Of a stretch of DNA of 64,000 nucleotides, positions 36,391-46,236 are shown piece by piece. The position numbers and the translations under genes are program-made. The number at the start of each line of letters is the position of its first letter. Positions within the stretch are counted from its first letter, which is position 1. Source of the stretch: Cognatiyoonia koreensis (GTDB taxonomy: Bacteria > Pseudomonadota > Alphaproteobacteria > Rhodobacterales > Rhodobacteraceae); NCBI RefSeq assembly GCF_900109295.1, contig NZ_FOIZ01000002.1:682001-746000 (forward strand). The letters run 5' to 3'. The notes under the pieces were generated by a model. The model did not search any database. It was not told where the DNA came from and saw nothing but the letters and a program-made list of their open reading frames with translations.

Positions 36391-36596
36391 TGGATCAGAC
36401 AGCCACTTTCTTGTGCTCGGTTAGTTCGCTTTTCAGGTATCTTGGCATTCACTTCACGATCCCTGTTTCCGCACGCAGCGACATCTCGGTCACTCAATCA
36501 AAACTGCCTTACGGTCGCAAGCCCTTCCGCCACATTGCCCCGACCCCGTCCGGGTGCTAGATCACCCTCGAACATTGATTTGAAGGAGCCATCCGT

Positions 36597-37985
36597 ATGG
36601 CCAAAGACTACGTTGTCAAAGACATCGAACTTGCCTCATTCGGGCGCAAGGAACTGGATATCGCGGAAACCGAAATGCCGGGTCTGATGGCGTTGCGCGA
36701 AGAATACGGTGAATCCAAGCCGCTGAAAGGCGCGCGCATCGTCGGATCGCTCCATATGACGATCCAGACAGCCGTTCTTATCGAGACGCTTGTCGAACTT
36801 GGCGCAGACGTGCGCTGGGCGTCTTGCAACATCTTCTCCACTCAGGATCACGCTGCTGCAGCAATCGCTGCTGGCGGAACACCAGTCTTCGCCGTCAAAG
36901 GGCAATCGCTCGAAGAGCACTGGGATTACCTCGATAAGTCATTCATGTTCCCGGACGGCCCGAACATGATCCTTGATGACGGGGGCGATGCCACACTTTA
37001 CGTCCTGCTTGGTGCGCGCATGGAAGCGGGTGAAGACGTTCTGGCGGTTCCGACATCCGAAGAAGAAGAAGTCATCAAGGCGCAAATCAAAAAGCGCATG
37101 GCAGAAACGCCCGGCTGGTTCGCGAAAACCAAAGCAGCCATCAAAGGCGTTTCAGAAGAAACGACGACAGGCGTCCATCGCTTGTACGATCTGCACAAGA
37201 ACGGCCAATTGCCTTTCCCTGCAATCAACGTCAACGACTCTGTTACAAAGTCGAAATTCGACAACAAGTACGGCTGCAAGGAAAGCCTCGTCGACGGGAT
37301 CCGCCGCGCGACTGACACGATGCTGGCGGGTAAGGTCGCTGTGGTCTGCGGCTACGGCGACGTTGGCAAAGGATCTGCTGCATCATTGTCCGGTGCGGGT
37401 GCTCGTGTGAAAGTGACGGAAGTCGACCCGATCTGCGCGCTTCAGGCCGCCATGGATGGCTACGAGGTCGTGACACTTGAGGATGTAGTCCAGACTGCCG
37501 ACGTGTTCATTACGACAACCGGCAACAAGGACGTCATCCGCATCGAACATATGCGCGAGATGAAGGATATGGCCATCGTTGGGAATATCGGTCACTTCGA
37601 CAATGAAATTCAGGTGGCCGCCCTCAAGAACCATAAGTGGACGAATATCAAGGATCAGGTCGATATGATCGAAATGCCGTCCGGCAACCGCATGATCCTG
37701 CTGTCCGAAGGTCGGCTGCTAAACCTTGGCAACGCAACAGGCCATCCGTCCTTCGTGATGTCTGCGTCTTTCACAAATCAGGTGCTGGCACAGATCGAGC
37801 TTTGGACAAAGGGCGATGAATACCAGCCCGGTGTGTACATCCTGCCAAAACATCTGGATGAAAAAGTGGCGCGCCTCCACCTCGGCCGGATTGGTGTGAA
37901 ACTGACCGAACTGAAGAAAGAGCAAGCGGATTACATTGGCGTCGCTGTCGATGGCCCCTTCAAACCGGAGCATTACCGTTATTAA
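36597..37985 (+). CDS. ahcY: S-adenosylhomocysteine hydrolase
   Basis: 462 aa, with the insert usual in alphaproteobacterial AhcY. It splits S-adenosylhomocysteine to adenosine and homocysteine, renewing the methyl cycle. Seen: [13 protein letters not shown], the NAD-binding [13 protein letters not shown] near 246-258, [10 protein letters not shown], and the C-terminal KPEHYRY. GAAGGAG lies upstream. The 206-base leader contains a small GGGTG/CACCC hairpin (36552-36567) but no recognisable SAH riboswitch. Linkage of ahcY to the reg genes is also known from Rhodobacter capsulatus. Confidence 0.97.
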   Translation: MAKDYVVKDIELASFGRKELDIAETEMPGLMALREEYGESKPLKGARIVGSLHMTIQTAVLIETLVELGADVRWASCNIFSTQDHAAAAIAAGGTPVFAVKGQSLEEHWDYLDKSFMFPDGPNMILDDGGDATLYVLLGARMEAGEDVLAVPTSEEEEVIKAQIKKRMAETPGWFAKTKAAIKGVSEETTTGVHRLYDLHKNGQLPFPAINVNDSVTKSKFDNKYGCKESLVDGIRRATDTMLAGKVAVVCGYGDVGKGSAASLSGAGARVKVTEVDPICALQAAMDGYEVVTLEDVVQTADVFITTTGNKDVIRIEHMREMKDMAIVGNIGHFDNEIQVAALKNHKWTNIKDQVDMIEMPSGNRMILLSEGRLLNLGNATGHPSFVMSASFTNQVLAQIELWTKGDEYQPGVYILPKHLDEKVARLHLGRIGVKLTELKKEQADYIGVAVDGPFKPEHYRY

Positions 37986-37997
37986 GGACCGGATCAT

Positions 37998-38738
37998 TTG
38001 ACGTTGAAGACAAAATGGCAAAGCCGCGCGAAAATACTTCGCGCGGCTTTCCTGTTTCTGGTGCTTTTCGGCGGCATCCTGGGCAGTGCGTTGATCCTGC
38101 ACCCTGATACGCCGCTGCCCGATGCATGGAACCCACTGAAGCCACTCGCAGTATCTGACGAACTGACGCCGCTGACAGGCTGGAAGCTATCGCGCACGGT
38201 GCGGGACCCAGCCGCCTGTCTTGTGGCGCTGAACGATGCCGGACGAATTTCCGCAAATCCAGCTTTCTTCGACTCAAACGACCAATGCTATATTTCAGCG
38301 CCGGTTGAAGTGCAGCAGATCGGGTCAGCGCGAATGAGCGGCATTGAAACCGATTGCGCCACGGCTCTCCGACTTGCGATGTGGGAACAGCATGATCTTC
38401 AAGCGCTCGCCCGTACGCATCTACAAACGGATGTGTCTGCCATTCGTGATATCGGCAGCTACAACTGCCGCGCGATGCGGACCTCGCGGGGCGCAACAGG
38501 GCGGATGAGTTCGCATGCAACAGCTTCGGCGATCGACATCGTCGGTTTCAGATTTGGAAACGGGGACAGCGTCAGTCTGCTGCGCGATTGGGATGGGGCA
38601 GGACAAAAGTCGGCGTTTCTCAAGGCAGCGCGGGATAGCGCGTGCAAATGGTTTCCGGTCACGCTCTCACCCGACTACAACACGCTTCATGCGGATCATT
38701 TTCATCTGCAGGCAACGGGATGGGGGCTTTGCCGATGA
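37998..38738 (+). CDS. Extensin-like C-terminal domain protein, membrane-anchored
   Basis: 246 aa from TTG 37998 (AAGGA about 9 bases upstream). An N-terminal signal anchor (about 14-35, AAFLFLVLFGGILGSALIL) is followed by an Extensin-like_C domain: CLVALNDAGRI, CYISAPVEVQQI, IETDCATALRLAMWE, NCRAMRTSRGATGRMSSHATASAIDI and LHADHFHLQATGWGLCR. The conserved Cys, His and Asp residues recall peptidoglycan metallopeptidases, but the activity is unproven. The anchor codons contain a strong hairpin (38020-38050) that looks like an ahcY terminator. Confidence 0.83.
   Translation: MTLKTKWQSRAKILRAAFLFLVLFGGILGSALILHPDTPLPDAWNPLKPLAVSDELTPLTGWKLSRTVRDPAACLVALNDAGRISANPAFFDSNDQCYISAPVEVQQIGSARMSGIETDCATALRLAMWEQHDLQALARTHLQTDVSAIRDIGSYNCRAMRTSRGATGRMSSHATASAIDIVGFRFGNGDSVSLLRDWDGAGQKSAFLKAARDSACKWFPVTLSPDYNTLHADHFHLQATGWGLCR
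38020..38050 (+). terminator. Terminator-like hairpin inside the extensin gene, just after ahcY
   Basis: AAAGCCGCGCGA (38020-38031) pairs over 12 bases with TCGCGCGGCTTT (38039-38050) around a 7-base loop. It starts 34 bases after the ahcY stop and ends in TTT CC TG TTT. It is a very stable GC-rich stem with a weak T-run; it could attenuate transcription from ahcY into the downstream gene. Confidence 0.5.
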
Positions 38739-38876
38739 TCCGCCCAAACAAGTTTTCCCCCTTATTTACCCTTTACCGCGCAGTCATGCGCACATTAACG
38801 TCTGGCCAACGCACGTAATCGCGGGCGGAATACGATCAGCCGATACGGCACCAACACCAACGTGGGGATAGAAAAT

Positions 38877-39218
38877 ATGGGAAAAAGAGACGAGTGGATC
38901 GCAAAGTATGCGGACGATCTGAAAAACAAATGCGGCATGACACCTGACATGGACCTGCTTACAAAAGTGACCATCGGTTGTGGCCCCGCGATTTACAACG
39001 CAGACGCATCCACTGTCGCTGGCTCTCAGGAAGCAGAACTTGAGACAGTGAAGAACAACTTCCTCATCAAAAAGCTTGGCCTGAAAGACGGGCCAGAATT
39101 GATGGAAGCAATCAATGCCGTTATCGAAAAATACGGCAAGTCAGAGCGCAACAAGTACCGCGCTGTAATCTACTACATGCTGACAAAGCACTTCGGCAAA
39201 GAATCCGTTTACGCTTAA
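38877..39218 (+). CDS. DUF2853 family protein
   Basis: 113 aa from ATG 38877, preceded by GGGGATAG. A small all-helical, charged cytoplasmic protein: DEWIAKYADDLKNKCG, LLTKVTIGCGPAIYNADAS, VKNNFLIKKLGL and YRAVIYYMLTKHFGKESVYA. It matches the DUF2853 pattern; no biochemical role is known to me. It is a single-gene unit ended by a perfect 9-bp terminator stem. Confidence 0.82.
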   Translation: MGKRDEWIAKYADDLKNKCGMTPDMDLLTKVTIGCGPAIYNADASTVAGSQEAELETVKNNFLIKKLGLKDGPELMEAINAVIEKYGKSERNKYRAVIYYMLTKHFGKESVYA

Positions 39219-39238
39219 GCCATTCCGACATGACCGAA

Positions 39239-39264
39239 ACGCCCGCCAGATGGCGGGCGTTTTT
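39239..39264 (+). terminator. Rho-independent terminator after the DUF2853 gene
   Basis: ACGCCCGCC pairs perfectly with GGCGGGCGT around the loop AGAT and is followed by TTTT. It starts 20 bases after the stop at 39218 and lies just before the end of the convergent DUF1761 gene, so it may insulate both. Confidence 0.9.
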
Positions 39265-39266
39265 CG

Positions 39267-39662
39267 TTAGAACAACATCAAAACAGCACCGATGATCCCA
39301 CACCCGAAAGTCGCATAGCCGGCATCGATCAGCGTCAGCTTGAATGGTCGCATGCCGTAGGCGTTGTTGATCATGATCCATGGACTGATAAAGAACAGAC
39401 CGATCCCAAGACCCGAGATCAGACCCTTGCCGACGGTGTCGATGCTCGACAGTGCAAAGGTGTGACGCATCATGCCCGCCACCAGCAACATCGCGATCCC
39501 TGACAGAACGAACGGCAACGGTGATCCGTTTCCATCCGGTTTTCCGTCTGCAGTCATCGGTATTCCTGCTGCTTCTATCCAAGGTTTCGACAGTGTCATG
39601 TACCAGATGGCACCAAACGCAAATCCGGCAAGTGCGGCCACGAAAACAGATAGATATCCCAT
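39267..39662 (-). CDS. DUF1761 family membrane protein
   Basis: 131 aa from ATG 39662, with GGGAGGGT upstream; the frame remains open to 39890, but that part is antisense to the EVE gene. Four hydrophobic helices: VFVAALAGFAFGAIWYMTLSKPW, PFVLSGIAMLLVAGMMRHTFA, KGLISGLGIGLFFISPWIMINNAYG and AGYATFGCGIIGAVLMLF. The GAIWYMTLSKPW and late GMRPFKLTLIDAGY segments match DUF1761. Function unknown. Confidence 0.82.
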   Translation of the reverse strand: MGYLSVFVAALAGFAFGAIWYMTLSKPWIEAAGIPMTADGKPDGNGSPLPFVLSGIAMLLVAGMMRHTFALSSIDTVGKGLISGLGIGLFFISPWIMINNAYGMRPFKLTLIDAGYATFGCGIIGAVLMLF

Positions 39663-39717
39663 TCTACCCTCCCAATCTATTGGCTGAGAGAAGTATGACT
39701 GACAGATTGTCGCAGGG

Positions 39718-40137
39718 CTAGGGGTCTGTTTGGCCAAGCGCGCAGATGGCTTTCCATTCTGTTTCAGTGACAGGTTGCACCGAAAGCCGCGTATTCTTGA
39801 CCAAAGCCATGTCGTCGAACCGGCCATCGGCCTTGATGGATTCGAGTGTGACCGGAACCTTGAATGGGCGAACAGCTTTGATATCGACACAATCCCAACG
39901 GGGATCGTCCGTGGTGCTGTCTTGACTGCGTTCCGCAGTCACCTCGACAATTCCGACGATTTCAAGGCCGGACCGCGAGTGGTAAAAGAAACCGCGATCC
40001 CCGACTTTCATCTCGCGCATGTTGTTACGCGCTTGATAGTTCCGGATACCGTCCCATTCCTCGCCCTTCTCTCCTTTAGCGACAAGATCATCCCAGCCAA
40101 AGACCTCCGGTTCGGATTTGAACAACCAATAGGCCAT
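39718..40137 (-). CDS. EVE domain-containing protein
   Basis: 139 aa. EVE domains are PUA/YTH-related folds that bind modified bases. The sequence opens YWLFKSEPEVFGWDDL and contains WDGIRNYQARNNMREMKVGDRGFFYHS, GIVEV and a late WKAICALGQ, as in stand-alone EVE proteins of proteobacteria. The ligand is not known. It overlaps the yciI-like stop by one base. Confidence 0.88.
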   Translation of the reverse strand: MAYWLFKSEPEVFGWDDLVAKGEKGEEWDGIRNYQARNNMREMKVGDRGFFYHSRSGLEIVGIVEVTAERSQDSTTDDPRWDCVDIKAVRPFKVPVTLESIKADGRFDDMALVKNTRLSVQPVTETEWKAICALGQTDP

Positions 40138-40409
40138 CAGCCGATCACCTTCTTCCAGGCTTGCAAGCGCACATCTGCGAACAGACCCGCCTTTGCATAG
40201 GGATCGTTGTCGGCCCAGGCCTGCGCCGCGGCTTTGTCTGCGACCTCAAGGACAATCAGGGATCCGCACATGGCACCTTCTTCATCCAGAACCGGCCCTG
40301 CCATTTCTACGACGCCGGTTTCAGCAATATAGGCAAGATGGGCGTCGCGGTTGTCCATCCGGGTTTGCAACGCGCCGGGCTTATCCTTGGTCATCAGTAC
40401 AAAACGCAT
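40137..40409 (-). CDS. YciI-like protein
   Basis: 90 aa. A ferredoxin-like alpha/beta protein with the conserved RDAHLAYIAE (His) and GSLIVLEVADKAAAQAWADNDPYAKAGLF (Asp) segments that form the putative YciI active site. No reaction is established for most members. It lies two bases after gpsA on the same strand, so it probably shares its transcript with gpsA and the EVE gene. Confidence 0.86.
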   Translation of the reverse strand: MRFVLMTKDKPGALQTRMDNRDAHLAYIAETGVVEMAGPVLDEEGAMCGSLIVLEVADKAAAQAWADNDPYAKAGLFADVRLQAWKKVIG

Positions 40410-40411
40410 GT

Positions 40412-41374
40412 CTATTCTTCCTTCAATGGTCGGGACAGAAGCGTATCAAGCGCCTGTTTGACCGTTATTTCCTGATTGCAAAGCTTTGCCACGACAGTGC
40501 AGATCGGCAGATCAATGTCCAGATCGTGGGCCAGTTTGCGCACGGCTTTTGCGGTCGACGCGCCTTCGACGGTGACGCTTGGATCGAATGGCGCGTTGCG
40601 TCCTATCGCGATGCCAAAGCGATAATTGCGGGATTGCTGCGATGTGCAGGTCAACGCCAAATCGCCAAAGCCCGCCAAGCCGCCAAGCGTTTGAGGATCG
40701 GCCCCCATCCTTTCGGCAAGTTGGCGGACTTCGTGTGATCCGCGCGTCATCAAGGCAGCGCGCGCACTATCACCTAGTTCAGCTCCGGTGCTGACGCCGC
40801 AGGCAATCGCGATCACGTTCTTTAACGCACCGCCTAGCTCGACGCCTGTGGTGTCAGTCGTCCGGTACAGACGCAGCGTCGGCGTCGAAAGGGCGGTCTG
40901 CAGGGTCTGCCCAACAGCGTCGTCGGGGCAGGCGATGGTCAGGGCGGTCGGCAACCCTTTTGCGATGTCCGCTGCAAAGGAAGGGCCAGACAGGATGGCG
41001 GGGGTCGCAGTCGGCACGGCGGTCTTGATCGTCGCGGTCGGACCGGACAGCGTTGTCATGTCGATTCCCTTGCAGCAGGCCACCAACGCTTTGCCCGAAA
41101 GTTTATCAGAGTGTGAGTCGAGGTATGATCGCAAGGCTTGCGCGGGCATCGCCAAAAGTACGATGTCGGCGTCTGCCAATACCTCGGGCGATGCTGTCAG
41201 CGCCAGTTGGTCTGGCAGTGGGCGATCCGGCAAACGGGGATTTTCGCGCGTGGCGGTCATTTGCTCCATGGCGTCCGCGTCACGACCCAAAAGGGTAACG
41301 GTCTTGCCTGCTGCTGCCAGTGCAATTGCCAATGCCGTCCCAAAGGCACCAGATCCTGCGACGCAAATCTTCAT
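40412..41374 (-). CDS. gpsA: Glycerol-3-phosphate dehydrogenase [NAD(P)+]
   Basis: 320 aa. It makes sn-glycerol-3-phosphate for phospholipids. The nucleotide-binding loop [14 protein letters not shown] starts at residue 7; other motifs are [40 protein letters not shown] (catalytic Lys) and [14 protein letters not shown]. Order tsaD-gpsA-yciI-EVE is common in Rhodobacterales. The start overlaps the tsaD stop by 4 bases. Confidence 0.96.
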   Translation of the reverse strand: MKICVAGSGAFGTALAIALAAAGKTVTLLGRDADAMEQMTATRENPRLPDRPLPDQLALTASPEVLADADIVLLAMPAQALRSYLDSHSDKLSGKALVACCKGIDMTTLSGPTATIKTAVPTATPAILSGPSFAADIAKGLPTALTIACPDDAVGQTLQTALSTPTLRLYRTTDTTGVELGGALKNVIAIACGVSTGAELGDSARAALMTRGSHEVRQLAERMGADPQTLGGLAGFGDLALTCTSQQSRNYRFGIAIGRNAPFDPSVTVEGASTAKAVRKLAHDLDIDLPICTVVAKLCNQEITVKQALDTLLSRPLKEE

Positions 41375-42462
41375 GCCTTCGCTCCTTTCTTACCGGACCC
41401 CAGCATCGCAGGACTATCCTGATCAAGGGGCCAGCGCGGTCGGGCCGACAGAGTCATGTCGTCTGTCTCTCCTGCGATGTGCGCCAGCAAACCGGCGTAA
41501 GCAATCATCGCCGCATTATCCGTGCAAAGCGCAAGGGGAGGGGCGACGAAATCCACACCGCGCGATGCACAAAGCGACTGCAATTCGGCGCGGATCGAGG
41601 TGTTCGCCGCGACGCCACCTGCGACCGCCAGCGTTGGCTGTGCAGGATTGAATTCAAGATACTCGTCCAGCGCACGCCTGCTCTTTTCAGTCAGGACAGA
41701 GGCGACAGTCGCCTGAAAACTCGCGGCCAGATCAGCCTGGTCCTGCCGGTGCAAACCGCCGTTCGCCTGAACCAGCGCATCGCGGGCGCGCAGCAAGGCG
41801 GTTTTCAACCCCGAAAAGGACATATCGCACCCCGGTCGGTCAAGCAGCGGACGCGGTAGGACAAATCGGGCCGCATTGCCGGTTTCAGCGATCTTTTGGA
41901 TCGAAGGGCCACCGGGCTGCGGCAGGCCAAGCAGTCGGGCAGTTTTGTCGAATGCCTCGCCAGGGGCATCATCGATCGTACCGCCAAGGCGGGTAAAAGA
42001 TTGCGGATCATGCGCGACAAGGAACTGGCAGTGCCCGCCTGAAACAAGCAACAGCAGATACGGAAAGGCGACACCATCCGTCAGGCGCGGCGTCAGGGCA
42101 TGTCCAGCCAGATGATTGACACCGATCAGCGGCGTGCCAGTTGCCCTCGCCAGCCCCTTGGCCATCATCACGCCCGAGACAACACCACCAATCAACCCAG
42201 GCCCGGCGGTAACAGCGATCAGATCGATATCAGCCAGACTACACCCGGATTGCGACAACGCGGCCTCGATCGCGTGGTCTAGCTTCTCAACATGGGCGCG
42301 GGCTGCGATTTCTGGAACGACCCCGCCAAAGGCCGCGTGCAATTCGTCTTGTCCCACAACAATCGATGCAAGGATCTCTGGCGTATCATCGGTAACCCGA
42401 ACAACCGCTGCCGCCGTATCATCGCAGCTGCTTTCGATGCCAAGGACAGTGTGAGTGGTCAT
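41371..42462 (-). CDS. tsaD: tRNA N6-adenosine threonylcarbamoyltransferase TsaD
   Basis: 363 aa from ATG 42462; the frame extends to 42516 but would overlap hemD. It transfers the threonylcarbamoyl group to A37 of tRNAs reading ANN codons. The start [16 protein letters not shown] is diagnostic; the metal-binding [21 protein letters not shown] and late [12 protein letters not shown] follow. Its partner tsaE is at 31.4-31.8 kb. It is divergent from hemD with 48 bases between starts. Confidence 0.96.
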   Translation of the reverse strand: MTTHTVLGIESSCDDTAAAVVRVTDDTPEILASIVVGQDELHAAFGGVVPEIAARAHVEKLDHAIEAALSQSGCSLADIDLIAVTAGPGLIGGVVSGVMMAKGLARATGTPLIGVNHLAGHALTPRLTDGVAFPYLLLLVSGGHCQFLVAHDPQSFTRLGGTIDDAPGEAFDKTARLLGLPQPGGPSIQKIAETGNAARFVLPRPLLDRPGCDMSFSGLKTALLRARDALVQANGGLHRQDQADLAASFQATVASVLTEKSRRALDEYLEFNPAQPTLAVAGGVAANTSIRAELQSLCASRGVDFVAPPLALCTDNAAMIAYAGLLAHIAGETDDMTLSARPRWPLDQDSPAMLGSGKKGAKA

Positions 42463-42510
42463 AAGTGATCCGGTTGCAGTAGCCTGCGTTGCAGGTAACA
42501 CTGCCGTGTC

Positions 42511-43236
42511 ATGCAAACAATGCCAGCCAAGCTTATCATCACCCGCCCGTCTTCAAGTGGCAAAGATTTCGCGCGCAAGGTGAACAGCCAGCTTGGCTAT
42601 GACGTGCCAGCCGTCTTGGCCCCCGGTCTCGCTATTCGAGAGTGTGACCCGAAGATCCCTGATGGCATTCAACACGTGATCTTCACCTCGGTACATGGCG
42701 TGGCCCAGGCGCGCAGGCTGCGTGTACCGACGACTGCACACGCGTGGTGTGTCGGGGAAAAGACAAGAAGAGCGGCGGACGAGATCGGGTTCGAATCCAC
42801 CGTCGGTGGTGGCGATGCTCAGCAACTTCTCCAGACAATTCTGAATGCGAAACCTGTCGGGCTGATCGCGCATATCGCAGGTCGTCATACCCGGGGGGAC
42901 ATAGCCTACGTTTTGCAATGTGCGGGCCTGACCGCAGTCGAGGTGACAGCCTACGACCAAGTTGTTCTGCCTGCGCCTGAAGAATTGATAGCAGCGCTTC
43001 ATGGAAATATACCGCTGGTTGCACCGCTTTTCTCGGCACGCTCAGGTTTGATCCTCACAGCGACAGAATGGCACCCCCCTGTCCACGTCATTGCAATCAG
43101 CCGACAAGTCGCAGACTTTGTAACAGACTGGGGGGCAGATACGGTGCAAATTGCTGAAATGCCGAACGAAATGGCGATGCTTGACGCAACGTGTCGCACT
43201 GTCGATTGGCTGAAAGATGGTATGTCCGTGACTTGA
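42511..43236 (+). CDS. hemD: Uroporphyrinogen-III synthase
   Basis: 241 aa. It cyclises hydroxymethylbilane to uroporphyrinogen III. HemD sequences are poorly conserved; seen are the N-terminal [17 protein letters not shown], a [12 protein letters not shown] segment, [23 protein letters not shown] and [13 protein letters not shown]. The position between tsaD and the mitofilin-like/hemY pair supports the call. ATG at 42520 is an alternative start. Confidence 0.87.
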   Translation: MQTMPAKLIITRPSSSGKDFARKVNSQLGYDVPAVLAPGLAIRECDPKIPDGIQHVIFTSVHGVAQARRLRVPTTAHAWCVGEKTRRAADEIGFESTVGGGDAQQLLQTILNAKPVGLIAHIAGRHTRGDIAYVLQCAGLTAVEVTAYDQVVLPAPEELIAALHGNIPLVAPLFSARSGLILTATEWHPPVHVIAISRQVADFVTDWGADTVQIAEMPNEMAMLDATCRTVDWLKDGMSVT

Positions 43237-43309
43237 GGGTCCCTGACTTGCAAGCTAAGTTCACATTTGCATCTCTGCCGGATGCTGCAACGCAAAGTGG
43301 GGAAACGCC

Positions 43310-44548
43310 GTGGCGAAAAAAACTTCGAGCACTCGCAAGAAACAGACAGCGGTCAAAAAAACCGACGTGGTCGAACCCACAAAAGAAAACGTAATCGAAG
43401 ACGCCGAAGTCATCGCGGAAGATTCGGCGATAGAAACACCTCCAGAACCGGAAAAAGAACCAGAGCCCGAGTCGGACGTGACCGAGGAAGCATCCGTCAC
43501 CGAATCGCACGAAGTACGCGACGCTGAGCCGGAAGAAGAAACAAAAACAGATACTTATACGCCTCCAGCCGCTCCGCCGGAAACACCGCAAAAACAGAAC
43601 GTGTTTATCCCGATGGTTTTGGGCGGCCTCGTCGCCGGCGCAATCGGTTACGGCATTGCGACGCTGCAAAGGGGCGATAATACCGTCGAACTTCAGGCGG
43701 CGATCTCTGCCCAATCCGATGACATATCGGCGCTGCGTGATGAGGTTGCGACCTTGTCGGACGGTCCTGCTATGGACGGAATCACTGAACAGATCGCCGC
43801 TGTCGATCAATCGGTCAGCAGCCTGTCAGATCGAATCGACGCATCAATCGCCGATTTGGAAGACCGGATCGAAACCGTCGAAAAACAACCAAGCGCAGAT
43901 GGAACGCTGCAAGAGGCCGCAATTGCGGCCTACGAACGTGATCTTGCCGACCTGCGGGATCAGATTGCTTCGCAACAGGAAGAACTGCGCACGCTCCTTT
44001 CCGAGACCCGTGAAGAAGCACAGGCAATCGAAGAAAACGCCATCGCGACTGCCCGTAAGGCACAGGCGCGGACAGCCCTTGCTATCGTGCGCGAGTCATT
44101 GGAAACGGGCCGGCCCATGGGCGCAGCCCTTGCTGATCTCGAAGCAGGAATAGAAGGCAGTCTGCCCGAAGGTCTGGCTGATGCAGCAGACGGTGTCGCA
44201 ACCTTGTCTTCGTTGCAAAACAGCTTTCCCGAAGCCGCGCGCGCCGCACTCGCCACCGCACGGCGCGAAGGTGCGGCCGGTGAAGAAGAAGGCGGATTGT
44301 CAGGCTTTCTGCGCAACCAGCTTGATGTGCGGTCCGTCGAACCGCAGGAAGGCAACAGCGCCGATGCGATCCTTTCGCGCGCAGAAGCTGCCGTGCGCGA
44401 AGGTCGGTTGAACGACACGCTGGCAGAACTGGCAACGCTTCCCGAAGTGGCACGCGCTGATCTGACCGACTGGATCGGGCAGGCGGAACAGCGTGCTGCG
44501 GCACTTGATGCGGCTGCGACCCTCGCATCCCAACTAAACGTTAATTGA
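43310..44548 (+). CDS. Mitofilin-family inner-membrane protein (COG4223)
   Basis: 412 aa from GTG 43310, with GGGGAA upstream. Residues 1-95 are a very acidic, low-complexity region rich in Glu, Pro and Thr; one membrane helix lies near 99-120 (VFIPMVLGGLVAGAIGYGIATL); the periplasmic part has long coiled coils (about 125-260) and a mitofilin-like helical C-terminus ending EQRAAALDAAATLASQLN. Alphaproteobacterial mitofilins shape inner membranes and are encoded next to hemD and hemY, as here. Confidence 0.88.
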   Translation: MAKKTSSTRKKQTAVKKTDVVEPTKENVIEDAEVIAEDSAIETPPEPEKEPEPESDVTEEASVTESHEVRDAEPEEETKTDTYTPPAAPPETPQKQNVFIPMVLGGLVAGAIGYGIATLQRGDNTVELQAAISAQSDDISALRDEVATLSDGPAMDGITEQIAAVDQSVSSLSDRIDASIADLEDRIETVEKQPSADGTLQEAAIAAYERDLADLRDQIASQQEELRTLLSETREEAQAIEENAIATARKAQARTALAIVRESLETGRPMGAALADLEAGIEGSLPEGLADAADGVATLSSLQNSFPEAARAALATARREGAAGEEEGGLSGFLRNQLDVRSVEPQEGNSADAILSRAEAAVREGRLNDTLAELATLPEVARADLTDWIGQAEQRAAALDAAATLASQLNVN

Positions 44549-44559
44549 AGGCTCACTCC

Positions 44560-46008
44560 ATGATCGTGTCATTGCTCAAAATCCTTGCCTTCATCGCAGT
44601 CGTCACTGCGCTAACGTTCGGGGCAACCCAGTTGATGGAAGTCGACGGCGGGGCGCTGATCACCGTCGGCGGTCAGGAATACAACGTTTCGCCGTTGCAG
44701 ATGGCTTTCGGCCTTGTGGCGCTCGTCGTTCTGGTGTGGCTGGTGATCAACCTGCTCAAATTTTTGGTCGCAACATTCCATTTCCTGAACGGCGATGAAA
44801 CCGCGATTTCGCGCTATTTCGACCGCAATCGTGAACGGAAAGGATACGAGGCGCTGTCCGAAGGGATGCTCGCACTCGCATCTGGTGAAGGTCATCTCGC
44901 GATGACCAAGGCGTCCCGTGCGGAGCGTCTGCTCGACAAGCCGCAGCTTACTACGCTGCTGACAGCGCAGGCCGCCGAACTTGCCGGTGATAGGCGTAAG
45001 GCTGAAGAAAGCTATAAGAAATTGATCGCGAACGACCAGACCCGCTTTGTTGGGGTGCGCGGTATCATGAAGCAAAAGCTGGCAGAGGGAAAAACCGATG
45101 TGGCCATGGCGCTGGCGCAGAAAGCCTTCGCGCTCAAGCCCAAGCACGAGGAAACGCAGGACATCCTGCTGCGCCTGCAAGCGGAAACCGAAGACTGGAA
45201 AGGCGCGCGCACGACCCTGAATGCCAAGTTGAAAGCAGGCCACCTGCCGCGCGATGTGCACAAACGGCGCGACGCCGTTCTTGCACTCTCAGAGGCGAAA
45301 GACGTACTTGCGACCGGCAAGACAATCGAAGCCCGCGAAGCGGCGATCGAGGCGAATCGCTTGTCACCCGATCTGATACCTGCGGCGGTCATGGCTGCAC
45401 GCAGCTACATAGAAGATGGCAAACCCAAATACGCAGCCCGTGTCCTGACAAAGACATGGGGTGTCACACCTCATCCCGATATCGCCGCCGCCTTCGCCGA
45501 GATCGTGCCGGATGAGGATGCCACAGCGCGCCTGAAACGGTTCAAGGCACTGACAAACCAGAACCCGAACGATCCCGAAACCAAGATGCTACTGGCCGAA
45601 CTGCACATCGCGGCAGAGAATTTCCCCGATGCAAAACGTGCACTGGGCGATCTCGTCAACGATGACCCGACTGCGCGGAACCTGACATTGATGGCCGCAA
45701 TCGAACGTGGTGAAGGTGCAGACGATGCCGTCGTCAAAGGGTGGCTGACACGGGCGCTGACAGCGGACCGGGGACCGCAGTGGGTCTGCGAGAATTGCCA
45801 ACACATCCATCCGTCATGGGGCCCTGTCTGCACGAACTGCGGATCTTTCGATACGCTCGCCTGGAAACGACCACCCGCAGGAGAGGTCGCAATGCCTGTC
45901 GGCACTGCGATGTTGCCGCTTATCGTTGGACAGTCCCCAGTTGCCGAAGAAACGCCAACAGTCGTTCCGGTCGAGGCAGAGGTCGTCGAAACAGAAGACA
46001 CAAAATAG
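44560..46008 (+). CDS. hemY: HemY-like TPR membrane protein with C-terminal zinc ribbon
   Basis: 482 aa from ATG 44560 (GAAGG upstream; the frame starts at a TTG at 44545). Two membrane helices near 5-20 and 42-62 form the HemY_N region, followed by TPR-like repeats (about 75-390). CENC and CTNC (Cys 410, 413, 424, 427) form a zinc-ribbon or rubredoxin-type module like that of LapB, before an acidic tail. The name comes from E. coli; it is not the protoporphyrinogen oxidase, and its biochemical role is unknown. Confidence 0.87.
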   Translation: MIVSLLKILAFIAVVTALTFGATQLMEVDGGALITVGGQEYNVSPLQMAFGLVALVVLVWLVINLLKFLVATFHFLNGDETAISRYFDRNRERKGYEALSEGMLALASGEGHLAMTKASRAERLLDKPQLTTLLTAQAAELAGDRRKAEESYKKLIANDQTRFVGVRGIMKQKLAEGKTDVAMALAQKAFALKPKHEETQDILLRLQAETEDWKGARTTLNAKLKAGHLPRDVHKRRDAVLALSEAKDVLATGKTIEAREAAIEANRLSPDLIPAAVMAARSYIEDGKPKYAARVLTKTWGVTPHPDIAAAFAEIVPDEDATARLKRFKALTNQNPNDPETKMLLAELHIAAENFPDAKRALGDLVNDDPTARNLTLMAAIERGEGADDAVVKGWLTRALTADRGPQWVCENCQHIHPSWGPVCTNCGSFDTLAWKRPPAGEVAMPVGTAMLPLIVGQSPVAEETPTVVPVEAEVVETEDTK

Positions 46009-46050
46009 GTCTTTTCGGAGTGAAGACGCGGTGCTAGAGAGCCGCAAAAC

Positions 46051-46126
46051 GCCGCTGTAGCTCAGATGGTAGAGCACGTCATTCGTAATGATGGGGTCGG
46101 GGGTTCGAGTCCCTTCAGCGGCACCA
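46051..46126 (+). tRNA. tRNA-Thr (anticodon CGT)
   Basis: 76 nt with an encoded CCA. The acceptor stem GCCGCTG/CAGCGGC is perfect; the D arm is GCTC-AGATGGTA-GAGC; the anticodon stem CGTCA/TGATG encloses the loop TTCGTAA, giving anticodon CGT, which reads ACG (Thr); the T loop is TTCGAGT. It reads in the same direction as hemY and lies 42 bases after it. Confidence 0.96.
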
Positions 46127-46236
46127 CTTCCCCTTAGTCTTTGTCCTAACTTCAAACCGCCGCGCGGTGGTGTCAGACCGCGTTAGGCCTGATCTGTCAG
46201 AACCCGGTCTATGTTTCATGACCTCGGGATTCTCAA

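Noticed and set aside
36391..36596. Possible SAH riboswitch in the ahcY leader
   Set aside because: I looked for the conserved SAH riboswitch cores and found none; only a 5-bp GGGTG/CACCC hairpin at 36552-36567 is present.
46051..46236. tRNA-Thr as an integration site for the spike genes
   Set aside because: No integrase is present and no repeat of the tRNA 3' end was seen on the far side of the spike module.
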